64,000 bases of DNA from Cyclospora cayetanensis (taxonomy: Eukaryota > Apicomplexa > Conoidasida > Eucoccidiorida > Eimeriidae). The stretch lies in assembly GCF_002999335.1 (NCBI RefSeq), contig NW_020312745.1:1-64000 (forward strand). Reading direction: 5' to 3'. The notes under the pieces were generated by a model. That model was not told the origin of the DNA and made no database searches. It saw nothing but the letters and a program-made list of their open reading frames with translations. Of this stretch, positions 15,311 to 28,500 are shown one piece after another. Each line of letters starts with the position of its first letter. The stretch's first letter is position 1. Both the position numbers and the translations under genes were made by a program.

Positions 15311-15349
15311 ATCTGACAAGGAGGGGTGCTGCACCCCTCCTTGTCAGAT
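15311..15349. repeat. 39-bp inverted repeat, 19-bp arms
   Basis: The left arm 15311-15329 (atctgacaaggaggggtgc) is followed by one unpaired T at 15330 and then the exact reverse complement at 15331-15349. All 19 pairs match and the centre is GC-rich, in otherwise AT-leaning noncoding DNA about 1.2 kb downstream of the LRRC9-like stop codon. A transcript would form a very stable hairpin, but the one-base loop is too tight for a canonical stem-loop, so two or more central pairs would open. An assembly or cloning artefact is possible. Confidence 0.92.
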
Positions 15350-16541
15350 GGCTGTGAAAGTGCGAGAGCACACAAAAAGCCCCAAGGTGTCTTTGTAAAG
15401 TATTCGCATTATTTTTTTTTCCATAGGAGTTGAAGTGTACATATTTTCCAAAAGCAGTGTGCATGCGTTTGGGGGGAAGTTTGGGCAGAGCGCTTAGCCG
15501 TGTGAGGATCTCAATATGCGCGCTCTGAGACCGGATAAAAGATCTTTGCTACCCTAGCGTGTTGCTGAAGGCGCAGCATCACATCGCAACAAGAAATGCA
15601 ACCCCAGAAATGGTTGACTTTGGAAGAGAGGCATTCAGGTTGCAGAGAAAATGCCGAGCCTACACGTGTGGCGGCTTCAGGAGGTGCAGTGGAGCATCGT
15701 ATGGTTTTTCTTTTTAGCCCTAGGGACTTCATCTTTTTAAGGCAGAAGCTTCACACCTGCTCACAATGTTTTGTGACCTTAGGTCTTTAGAAGCAAGCGA
15801 TGTACACAGCAGTGCAACTACACGGACATTCTGCGGGGCCCGGTACCCTTGTGGTTTTTGGGCCTACTCTGCCTGTATCTGTCTAAATTCTAGAGAACAG
15901 AAAAGTGCAAGAGTTACTAGCATTGATAGGGCGTTTAGCAGCCATGCCAGTAAACACTTTTTCTGATGCTGCAGATTTGCTTTGTTTCCAGTAAGTCATT
16001 CAGGACTTCAGGTGAGTGACCACTGGTAAAAACAATTGTTAACGTATTGTACAAGGGAGATCAGCAACGAGCATCTGTACGCCCACCAACTTTTTTTGCC
16101 TAGCTGCTTGGAGGCTGAACCCTTGTACCCCTTTGGATGCAACAAATTAGCAGCTGCATTGCAGGATTGGTCCTCGTTTGCATCGTGGCTCACAATGCGA
16201 GATGACCATACTCCCACAAAGGCATTGCACAAAGATGTATTGGAAGCTGGTGGTACCAAACCAACCAAAGCTATGAGGCATCCAGAAAACCGGCTTGCGG
16301 TGCCACTCCAGGAATACTGCTGCATGCCACCGGTATATGGATCACCTCCTCCCCAAAAGCTTTTTACGTGTGTACTAGACGGCCTTCAAATTCTTCTTAG
16401 AGGCTAGACCTTACCACAGTCGTGTTTCCTGCTCCTGGTCCCTTCATAAACTTGGCGTACTGCAATGCTGAAACTCAAAACCAAGGGGAATCGCATTGGA
16501 GACAAGGACTAGAGAGGCAAAACGCATCTCTATGCGCAAAT

Positions 16542-19500
16542 TTACAAAACCATATAATGAAAACCAAAATTTTTGAGTTGTGGGATGGACTTAAAAGGAT
16601 GTCGTAAATGCGGGGTATGCCGCCACGTGCCTGAAGGCTTGAGTGGAGACTCGCGCCGTGAGAGCAGGGAGCCAGTTCCATCGGTGAAAGGAATACTTGG
16701 AGTACCTATGCCCACAACTCCCAGGTTGAGAGGTCCCATATCATGTATAGCTTGCGCTTGCTTCTGTTTTGACATTCCACGACCTGCGGGCCTCTCAAGC
16801 TTCGACTGCATAAACACCGGGGATTTCGACAGCCTCAACGGGTGGTAGAGGTTAAGCGGATGCTGCGTTATATCATGCTGGTGCTGTAGCGCTTGATGCT
16901 GCATAAAAGGAGCTGCTGATCCTGTATTCTCATTTGGCAATGTCTGAAGAGGTTCCCACGTATCGTGAACCCTGGATGGTCCTTCAGCTGGGCCAAGGGA
17001 AGGCCTTCTAGAAGTCCCATCAGGGGAGATTGGCTCTCCATCTATTGTACGAAGCTGGGGCAGTTGTTCAGAGAGAAGGGCGCGCCACTGGCGTCGCTGA
17101 CATGCAGGATTTTGCTGAAAGCTGCGTTACATATATATATATACAAATATATATATATTTATATAGTGGACAACAGTGGAGAGATACCGATGAATAAGCT
17201 ATCCATCTAGGACCCGAACGTACCAACATGCTTTTGCCACAAATGCAACTCACCCACGTCGGTGCCCGCTAACTATGGTACATAATTTACTGGATCCATT
17301 CCATGAAATTGTGCTTTATGCGTTATCTAGATTTGACAGCATTTGCAAACAGCTGCAGGTTCCCGTGGAAAAATGAACCGTAAAGCTTTTCATACTGCTT
17401 TGTAACGGTCATCATAGTGTGGTAATGGTTTACCCTATGATTCTGAGATTTGGCAACGGAATAAGGCATTCGGTTTGCGTGAAATCAGGAATTCTGTTTT
17501 GTCCTATCCTCAGTTCTTCCAAGTTAGGGAGAAAAGGAAACCCATATAAAGATCTGAAAATGCGAATTGGGCAAGAAATAGCTTTACGTAGGCAGTCTTG
17601 GCTTTTACAGACTTTTTCATAATGGCTATTGCCTCATTGGACCCCCGTTGGTAATTCTTTTAGCCTCTCTGCTCTCGTACCTAGTGCCATTTTCCGTTGA
17701 TACCTGAGCTACATTTTGGCTTATGCAATGCTAGCCCATTTTTGCTTTACCCGGCCCCTGGATGCATAGAAGCACTGTATCGCTTGAATTGTGTTGCTGC
17801 TTCCTGAGAGTGGACGTGCTGGAAAAAAATACCTGAGTCCATTCCTCTCCAGCACTAGACAACGCAAAGTCTCGCTTGCGCCCTGAAAGCCCTCTGGTTC
17901 TATCCGCCTTAGTCGGTTATCGCTGAGGTCAAGCACTTCTAGGCGGCAACAGCTTGTAAGACCCTCTATTTTGGAGAGTCCATTTCCCCGCAGCTCGAGA
18001 ATTCGAATGCACCCAAGGGGTGCGCATGCTAAGCCCCTCAAATGCCGAAGGGAGTTGTAGCTTAGATCCAGGTGCTGTGAGTAGAACAACACAATCTTGC
18101 TCAAGTCTAAGGAAACAAAAACGCTCCTGGTCGCACAGTGTGTAGCCAGCCACAAAGTAACTACCGAGATTGGTGAATTGAAGCTGACTGCCAAGCGCTG
18201 TCCCAAAAACTGGATATTGTATGGCATTGCTTAGGATAATCCTAGCGTTCGGAACAAATACTAGGTACATCGGCACAAAAGTTCATGATATTGTGCCACA
18301 CTTCTAAGAGTGGCAGAGACAATAGCCCTGGGCCATCAATGCCGCCTAGACCCCCTCCAACAATGTCGATCCTGTTGTGTGCCACGTGAAGCTCCTGCAA
18401 ATAAACATGACAGCAATGCTACATATCTCATTACAGGCACTCTGCTCACTACTTTTAGTATCGAATTACTGTGTTGTAATGCGTGTATTTCATCTGCAGC
18501 ATTTGTAAAGGTGGCATTAAACCAGTTTTCGTGTGTTCAAAACTAAAATTCGACTAGAAAACCAGTACTAACACCCTCCTGGGCTGCTGTAAAGCTGCGT
18601 TACGGATCCGCGAACCTTTCCAAAAACTATTAGACATTTTGCGACTTTTGCTTCCTTAGAGTTCACGCTTTCCCCATATCCTAGCAATGTGCTGCTCGTA
18701 TTAGGTAGTGATAGTGAAACAGTGATATAGATCTATAATGTTATGAAGGCGGATGAAGTACTCTCAAAAGAGGCAAACTGCCCATGGAAGCAAGTGTCGT
18801 TAGCTTATTTTGGTTCAGATTCATTTGGAGCAAGCTTGGAAAGTTTTCTTCTTTTAGAACGTCTGAAATACGGCGAAGCTGGTGACCTGATAAATCAAGT
18901 GATCTGAAGGCACGGCATCATTGAAGACCTGCAGAGGCTTATCTTCTGCTTTTGCACTGCAACGTAAGCTTTGGGGTCACACGCGTGTACATAAACCAGA
19001 CAGTGAATGTGTGCGCTAATGCTTGCATGTACATGGGCGTGACTTGTTACGTAAATAGGCATGTGCGTTGAGTATGTACATGTTTGGAAGGAACCCATTG
19101 AGCATACGCCAGTACTGCATGTGCACACACTTTTTGTGGCTGTACAAATATACGTTTTTTACGCAAAGCCCAATCTTTGTTTTGACGCTCTGTGTAGGCT
19201 CACCCGTGCTGCAAGTATTTTACAACGGAAGCTGAATTCTTACAGCTTTTTAATGGAAATATTGTGATGAAATATAGAAGAGACATCCAGAGGACCACAA
19301 TAAGAGCCACCAGTTTTACTAATGCTAAGGGGTGAGTACACACTCAAACACAGTAAATGCAGGTGTTACACGTTTCATAGAATGAGTAGTTTCCAGTAAT
19401 TCATAACAAATCTCAAATGTATGAGGTAGCTTTCGCGGTGCATCACATGGAAGTCCGCCTAAAACGTGGCGCGATTTTCTACTACACTCACATTTCAGCG

Positions 19501-22500
19501 GTGCCTATGCATAAAAGGAAAACTCTTCCCGCTTATGGTGTGTGCACGGTAGATCTAAGATTTTCATACCCTTCAAGGCATGGAAGGGACTTTCCAATAA
19601 TCCGTTCGAGGAGCTCTCTTGTAAGCCTCCCCGCAAATTCCTGCTTTATCTCTTCGGCCTCCTCTTGTCGCGACTCAACTCCATCTAAAACCTTCAGAGA
19701 AGGAAGGAGGTACAAAGAATAGGGTCTGTACTCTGCCTCGATGCTCAATGGTGTGTTGCGGAGGTCCAGCACACGCAGAGATGGACACCGAGAAAGGTGC
19801 ATGAGGGATCTGAAAGTAGTCACGGACAAAGTTATATACTGTAATGTGTTTGGGCAGGTAATGGATGGAAAGTGATCGAAGCACCACCTGCGCTGCAATG
19901 CTTCTTTTTCTCCATGTTAATAATTGCATACGCAGCGGTAGATACTCCCGCATCAGAGCATATTTATCTGCATATTCTTGGACTAGTTTGTTTGCATACT
20001 CTCTTTCGTAAGCAGCTGCTTGCAGAGTTAACGTTTTTAAGCTCTAATCTAATGAAACATAAGGTTTATGCTTACCCAAAGTTCTGAATATTGTTGCTGC
20101 CGAGGTAGAGTTGTGTAAGTGCGGGGAGTCCATCGAGATGCTCCAGTTGCTGCAGTCTATTGCCTTCGGCACAGAGGAACACCAAACGCTTCAAGTGTTG
20201 CATACCTGGAGGAAACATCACTATTTTATTATGAGAAATATCAAAACACTCCAGGTGGTTCAGTGACTCAATCCCGTCAAGGCTCGCTATCTCATTCCCG
20301 TCCAGGAGCAGTTCCTCCAGAAGAGACAAACCCAGTAAACCCTGCAGCAGCAGAATTCATATCTAATCTCAAGTAATGGTTGACTAGGCAAAGGGGAGGG
20401 AAGCGATGAACGGTATAAAAGACATAGCTGTAGCGGTGGCAAGAAACTCATAGTAGCTGCCTTGTTAATTGCAAGAGCTCTGAGTGAGGGAACGGCTCGA
20501 GGGACTGCGCCAAATGTACAGCTTCATTAAAGCATGTTTAATAGCGCACAGGTATTAGCAGCTAGTGACTGATATACATAGACCAGGGGAAAAATTTTAG
20601 GGAACACAGACCTTAATGTCGCGAAGTTTATTTTCAGACAATTCCAGTCTCCTAAGAGCTGTCAAGGTATGCAAATCAGGCACGTGCCGTAACCGCAGAA
20701 ACGACATCTCCAAAACGTTCACCTTTTCCCTCCAGTTTCCCCAAGTAACTTTAAGGTCTCCCAAAAGACCTACTGGTGGTGCCCCCCAATGTGTAGCAGT
20801 AGCAGTAGCTAGTTGGTGCTTGAGTTGGCAGGCCAAATTAAGACGCCTATGAGGCCCACAACACGTGAGGCCTGCGTCTCGTATTGCGGTGGCAACGGAG
20901 CAGAGTCCTCCACAGGAGTTGCTGTGTTCTACTGGCCGGATTCCAAGCGTAGCCGTAGCTGATGCATGCGCCATCTCAGGTTGTGATATATCTCGCGCAC
21001 TTAACCGTTCGCCATTGCAGCAGTTGCAGCAACAACAGCAGAAGCAACAGCAGAGATCACCAAGTCCCCGACACGGGGGTAATAATAAGGCAACAGGCAG
21101 CGGGTCTAGACCTTCCAATGCCGTTGAAGCTCCAAGAGTCTCTGTTGGCCCCATTTTTAGCATCACATAAGAACACGCAAGGAGCTGTGCGTCCTCCGCC
21201 TTGCAAGTACTGCAGGGAACAGGACATGAAGCTTTGCAGTGCACCCGGTGGAAGGCAGTAAAGTGCTCTGTGACTTTGGAGCCGTAGTGCTTGACCACCA
21301 AATTGCGTTTTACTAGATGATGCTAATCAGTTATTTTCGACGCCAACACGCTCCACCATTCTAGACGTGTAATGTAGTTATATTTCTTTCTACACTGCTC
21401 CTACTCTGCCGTGAATATTTCTTCCACATTCAGATCCCTGTGCTATCCGTTAAACATGATTGCCGGTTGCTCGAGGTGGCTCGTGCCAGGAACTCACCAA
21501 TATCTTTGTATATGATATTCTTCGAGGACAGGGTGTTGTACTGCTGCTGTAAGTGCCCAACCATGCGGCCCATTTACGACCATTGTCCGCTGTTGCTGCA
21601 TCAGAGTGTCCGTTGCATCTGCACTAGCTGGAACCGCCAATGCATCCTCTTCCCCCAGAAAGCAGGGCCACGTGAAGTTCAATGATGAACATAGAGGCTC
21701 TGCATGTGGGTTGTGCAGATATCGTCCATCAAGCAGCTCTAACGCTGGCAGTAGCTGCTGCAAGTGCTGGTTTGTGTAAGGGCCCATGTGCAAGGGGTTC
21801 CCGGCTAGCCACAATTGCCGCAGTTGCGGAGCAGCGGTGCCTGTAATAGCATATAGCCCCCAAATGACGTCCATATGCTTACAACGCTAACAAAGCTTTG
21901 CTAGACGTTAAATGTGAGCCTCTAGACTTGCGTATCTCAACCACAGGCATCTTCAAATGTACAGCAGCTAATGGGGGGGTCAAAAGGTGCCATGGGGGGT
22001 ATTCTCTGCTTAACGGGGCCTCATATAATGTAGACTATTCGAATAAGGCCTGTGTGTATGCTTGAGTTTGCTCATACTCCTGCCAATCGCATTTCTTTTA
22101 TTAATTATGCCGGCCCATGGCCTGAGGTTTGGAGGATAGCGGACCAAGGGGTGCTAGGTCGGACATCAGCAGAAGATGGTTAGCAACAAGGCAAAGCTGC
22201 TGCAAACGTGGGGCTTTCCAAAACCCGTCGAGGATGCACAATTCATTAAAGCTTAAGTCCAACACCCTCAGCTGGGGCAGTTCGATGTGGGACCCCGTCT
22301 TCAACACAGCTGTGGTGGGGGCCGTTGGAGAATCTAAGAGGCTGCTGGTCCTCCTAGACTCACAAGGGGCCTCAAAGTTGCGCAGGCCGTTGAGAGGCAG
22401 CAAAAGTACCTAAGGAGTTAAGTCACAGCTAATGATTCATTTCATTCGCCTATTAGGAATTTGAACGTGAGGCCTTTTGTTGTGATGCACCTTCAACTCT

Positions 22501-25500
22501 TCAAATATTTCAGACCACATACTGTCGGGGTTTGCTTGTTGCATTTGCTTAAGCGCTTAAGTGACTGTTTTCCAGCGCCATGCTGCCATGAGAGGAATAT
22601 CTGAGTACAAGTACACCTCTTACCCGCAGCTTCAGGAAAGTCAGTAGAACCCCTCTGCTCAAAGCAATAAGATGGGCTCTGCTGCTGAGGCTCAGGGACA
22701 CGATATTATCATTTCGGTCAAGCTGAACTTTGCACCCATCGGATCCTCCAACCTTATCCATCGGCGTCGAAGGCTCCTGATAGCTGATTGAAGAATCAAT
22801 CAGACGTGAAGGTTTTGCAGTCATGTTCTGCAGAAGCAGTTCTCGCAGCTGGACTTCGCCAAACACAATTTCTCCTGAGGTTCTGGAAATGCCGGAACAA
22901 TTGGTACCAAATGCTCTCGTGCTATCATCGGACGCCTCAGGAGTCTTCTGGCCCTGGACCATTCCTTTGCATGGATGTCGTGGTGACATACACGAGTTCG
23001 ATTCGCGTGTATGAAGTGCCATTAGGTATTTAGCCATGCTGTATAAAACAGAGAGTAAACACTGTATACCCTCGTCCTTTCTACTTTCTGAGAAAGTCTG
23101 TCTCTGATCCATAAAGGCTAGTGAAAATCTAGACACTATACTATTCAGTCATTTAGAGAGGAGTTATCCAGAGAAAGCGAACCTGATGAGATCACAAAAT
23201 GGCGATGCTTCGCCAACCTGTGGTGGTATACCGCTGTGGTTCCCTCGAGACGGCTGATATTGGGCACTATTATGGTCTTGGCAGCCCCCTGAAGGCTCTG
23301 TATGCAATCCTTCAGGTTCTAGTACTCCTGGCACTACGGAGCTTTTCTCTCTCAGTGTGTCAGCAATCTGTGGTGGTGCTAGCGTTTTCACTGATGCTGC
23401 AGGGCCTGCATTTGCTTCACTTGCTCGGGTTGGAGATGCCGGTCTTGGTATTGACGATACTGCATTCGAGGTAACAGGAGGTGTATGGGGACCAAGCCCA
23501 GATGGTTCGTGAGAGTATGAAAATCGCACAAGAAAGTGCGGTACGAGGCAGTGAGGTTCAAACAACCACCTAAAACACGACGCAGCAATGGGAGAAGAGA
23601 GCAAACGCTGAAGTGTAATGCCAACAATACTGCGAGGAAAACAGGAACTCAGGCGCGAAAGCAGGTGATGCCCCTGCGCATGCGGCTGGCCATTTGCTAC
23701 AAGGATGTTTTGCCAGGGCTGTCAGCAACCACGAATGCCCTGCATGTATTCCCACTGTTGCTGCAGTAATGGATTAGTTGTAGGCAAGCAACTGTGACTA
23801 ATTTCACACTCTGAGATTGAAAGATGTAATGTGTTTACCATATTCGCCTATGAGAATTTGATATATGCTCCCTGTATATGCTCATGGGTCCCCGAGGTAC
23901 AGGAGCTCCCAAGCATGAAGATGCTGTCTCCTCAATGGCCACACCTGAGGCATGTAGACAAGACAGAGGGCTATTTTCAGGCTTTCTAGCACTGCAGACA
24001 GCGCTTGTGGGGCCTGAACATATCCAGCATCCAGAATCAAGGTGGTAGAGATTACAGAATAAAGGTATCGGTAAGTATAGGAAAGTGACCAGCATTTTAT
24101 GGGTAGCCATGGGCCTTCCTACGCCCGAGCAATCCCAGGGAGAATGCGAGGTCAAAGCTAGTACACACACACACACCATTCTCGCCTGAAGCACAGCTGG
24201 AAGTTTCTAGCCACATGTGCAGGGCTACTTTCGCACATGAGTGTCTAGGTACATATTAAGGTACATGCTCAATTGAAATCATAGGATCCTGGATACGTTT
24301 AGCACCCCAGTGTATTCGGCTGAGTTATAGGCTATGCCATACGGCGCAGTTCCACAACTTTGTGTGTAGTTCCTTCTGAAGGACCACGCTCCTTCATTAT
24401 AAGGGCTTCCTCTGCTCTGTAGCCCAACGGCGTATCCGGCAAAGAGTTGTGCAGCAGAGCCCGGCACAATAGAACTTCGCCATCTGGTAGCAACATTTGA
24501 TAGTCTCTAACGGCTTGCTGCAATAATGAGAGGGGGGACCGCTCCTCTTGGCCTTGGGAGAGTTGGGTGTGCCCTGTACATTTGCGAGCACCAACAGCAA
24601 GGGGCACTTCTTTTTGTACACCTGACTGGTCTTGACGTAGCTGGAGAGTTTGTTTTGCAATGGCTTGAAAAGATTCGTTTGCAGCAAGAGAACTGCATGA
24701 ATACAACGAGGACCACACAGATTTTAGTTAGGCGGGACACTGGGGCCATCTACAGGCCCTCTCGGGTTCACTACATCAACTGAATGAACTTGTAAACCTG
24801 GTATAGCATATACACATCTGTTTTATCACAGGACTTCTAAACGTCAGAGCTTTTACCAGGCCCATAGGATACCAGAGCCATTGGGGATTCTTAAATATGT
24901 GATTTACGGGCAGTCGGGGGCTACACGAAGGGATACTGGCCAAGCTGTGTGGCCGGAAACCCTTACTGTAGTCTGGCTAAGTCAGTCTCCGCTAGACCAT
25001 TGGAAACAAATAGCAGTGGAGTTTCCTGGAGTCCCTTGTAAGCAAATAAATTCCCAAACATGTTACTCGTGCATTGTCTGAAAAGCAAAACAAGAGTACT
25101 TTGGTGTTATTTCAGAATATGTAAGTAATTTAGCCTTCCGTCGACGCATCAAGCTAGCGAGGGGCCTATCGATCTATGACCAATGTTTTTTGCTTTATCT
25201 CGGCAGGACAGCTGCCCCCTTAAACGCTGGGAATACATTCGACTAGTAATAGAAAAGCTATTACAGTGCTACTAGCTCAAAAAATTAAGATTAAAGATTT
25301 CATGAATACACAACCTATGAATTTCGATGTAAACTTTGAAATATAATGACGTTTAAGAGAAAGGCCTTTACACACAACATTCAGCCACCTATTGAGTGTT
25401 GCTAGGTACTGGCTCTGAATGATATACGTGCTTTATTTGAGACTGCGAAATTCTTTTCGCTGCAGGCTCATGCACAATAGCCGCCATAGGACATGACGCT

Positions 25501-28500
25501 CCATTGTTAAGATTTGGTTTTAGTTGGCACGGCGACACCCATAGTCCACTGCCGGCAGTGCTGCCTCACCTGAGAAGTCCAACAGGATGATTTGGGTCTG
25601 TGCCGCACAGAACCCATTCCTCAGCGCTCTCCGGAGACCGTAAAGCTCTGGAACGTAAGAGCGGCATTATCAGCGAAATGCTAGTTGCTCATATATATAC
25701 GTCTAAATGAAGATGAGTAGTCCAATAGCCATAATTTGCTTCATGGAGTACGACTGGATTAAATTAGAAGGAAGAATATAGCGCAGAGCTGGACAACCAC
25801 CCAAATTCCTGCCTTAGGCTTGAGTTGTTAAGAGTTGTGTATGTATCTGTTGATCGCTATGAAGCTATCGCTAAAGAACCAGAAGAACAAGGCTCAGCAA
25901 CAAAAATATCAGCAATACCCTCAGTTGCTTTGCACCCGGACAATGCTGGACTAAGTCTGTGCCTACAAATGAGCCTCCCTTCAACAGTGGCGGCTAGAAC
26001 ACAGCACCACTCTACATCTGTAGGCACAGGTCCTAGCATGCACAACCAGCCAAGCAGTAGCAGGTGTCGCGCTTGCAACGGCAAGCCTATATTCACCTTT
26101 TGAGTTCAAAGGCCACATCGGCCTCCCTGTTTACGATTCTGTGGACGCTAATTACTCGAATACTTTTAAAGCCAAAAGCTGAGAAGTCGTCGGGGGAGAA
26201 AGAGTGAATCAAGCACTCTGCAGCACGGCGGTACCTGCAGCAGCCCCTCTAGCACACTTTTTAGTGGCGGTTAAACATGCTTTGCATAAATTGAGTAGTA
26301 AATGCAGCACCAATCGTAGGGGCCCCGTAGGACACATGGGTATCTCTACAATGTGGCGCAAGACTGACCAGGTCTTTGTAGGGTCACCCAACTCAAAATA
26401 AAGATTCCCGAATTTTTCCAGCTCGTATCTTCGGGTATGTAAGATGGTATCACGCCGCTTTCGTGTTTCAGCAGCTGCCCATCGAAAAAATGATGCTCCC
26501 CCGCACAGCTTCCGCCGTGTGACCATCAAATCCTGCCAAAAATACATATAACAAGCAGAAGTGCCGGCGCTTAAAGCTTTTCTGCCTAAGCGATTATTAC
26601 TTTCAAGATGAAATTGTGACTGTTCTGCAAAAGTATGTCTGTCTGAGGCCCCGGCAGTGACGTATCGAGCAGCTGTCCTACTGGTCGGAATATACAGTGA
26701 TGCCTCCCTCTCTATTAGTGTGCTTCCCTCTAACACAAGTTGTGCGCATGAACTCGGCCCACTTGTGGCACTGTATACCCATAGGGTAACATAAAAGGGC
26801 GTAACAATACACTGTGACTTGACGACTTCCCGTACATTGAACTTCCTGCTCTCCTTGACCACCAGCCTAAACTGACTGTGTAGACGTTCAAGCTCCTTCA
26901 GTGCATCTCTAGCATCTCGCCTTGTTTGCTGTTGTTCTAGTAAGTAGTATAACCGTTTGCGTTGATAGGTCGAGGACACAAAGGTGATATCACTGGAGTC
27001 AAGCAAGGTTTGGTTCAAAGCCTGAGGGTCCGCGCTGCACAGAGAATAGCCAGCTATTAGACCTTGTTACGTACCTGGTTTTCATCGCTTTTTTGCTGCC
27101 TTCAAAAGTGTATCTGTGTGTATATAGCCATACTGCTTGGCTACTCCTGAAAAATACATCAAATTAGCTAGCTTCGGTATGCCAATGCCACTCCGTTGCT
27201 GCCCATATCCTCCGCTGCTGATCTTCGGAATAGTTTTCCCTAGGAATGCCTTACATCCCACCTTTCTACTGTTCCTTTGCCATCCTCACACAGCTCTACC
27301 CTGGTCTCATTAGCAGTAACCCTATCACTCATCTCCCAGGTAGTGCTTTGTCTAAGTGCTTCGATCTACCTGCAGTTAAGTTTCTCGAGACGTATAACTT
27401 TTTGTGGGACTTCTATTAAGTTTGCTCTAAAATACTCTTAAAGGCTATCCAAAACGAACTACAATGAATATGTTCTATTTTATGTTGTAGCGCCAATAGC
27501 TGTATAGTAAAACATGTAGGAAAGCAAGATAAATTATCTACGAGCGAATTAGAGAAAACTGCTCATCAGGTGACTTTTTGGGCTTCTAGTAATGCCGGAC
27601 ATCAGGGCTGTGAGGAGCCTCCTGCTGCGATTTCAAAAGGATACCTGTAGCTGCGGAATATGGTACAGGGTGAACATCTCATGATTTTTGAGTCTGCAAA
27701 TCGGATTTTGTTTGGAGAGGAAATGAACGTCAGAAAAGAGGATGGAACGGAGGCAAGGGAGCTGAGAGAGGAGGGCCACCTCCTGCAGGGACCAAATGCT
27801 GCAACGATAGTCGGACAGAGACGCATTGGCAAACAAGCGACCCACAGAGCTTTGGAAAGACCACTAGAAGTAACGAGATGGGACAGTACGAAAAGGCAGG
27901 TCGTCGCACTTTCGTATAGGAACACCGAAAAACAAAGTAGCTCAAAAAGTGGGTTGAGCTCGAATTAGAGCGGACAAGGCACTGGTCACATTCGCTACAA
28001 AATGTGCAGTGTGTAGCCTATAGTTCAATATTACCTTCGTGGTGAGCTTTCTAGTGGCATATCTTACTAGTTTGCTGCAACATTCAGCTTTTCCAACTTC
28101 TTGTTGTTGCTGAGGCAGGCACCCACGTGCGTCAGCTCGTTGTCGGCAACCTGCATCTCTTTTAAATTCACAAGACGCTCGATGCCTCTTAGGGTTTTCA
28201 CCCTGTTACTGTTGAGCCTTAGAGTTTGCAACCGCTGGAGAGCGCTTAGTGGTCCTACAGAAAAGTTTTTAAGTAGACCATCACTGGGATGCTGAATGAC
28301 TTCCCCTAAATCTGTGCGATATGCTGGGGCTTCCAAGGCAGATATACGGTTGACACTTAGGTCTAGATCCTCCAAAAGCTTCAATGACTCGAGGCCTTGA
28401 TTTAAACACACGCATGAATACAAGTACGGCAGACTACCGGCATGAGCAGAAGGGACAAAGGGTGCAATTTAAATGCAACGGACATGGGATAACGTAAGAC

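Larger units (their letters stand above)
1..16541. other. Gene-poor AT-leaning region
   Basis: I see no convincing gene here. The open frames on both strands are short (the longest about 120 codons, near 5697-6062, 12852-13220 and 16036-16407). They have no recognisable motif, no internal homology and no pair of splice sites in matching phase. Base composition is visibly AT-rich in the first 8 kb and more mixed from about 8 to 16 kb. I saw no tRNA, rRNA, transposon or long tandem repeat. The only structured elements are two perfect palindromes near 12.99 kb and 15.33 kb, listed separately. A gene made of very small exons could be missed by eye. Confidence 0.6.

Noticed and set aside
16036..16407. 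123-codon plus-strand frame beside the LRRC9-like 3' end
   Set aside because: No ATG near the start, no recognised motif and an opposing frame of similar length; not supportable as a gene.
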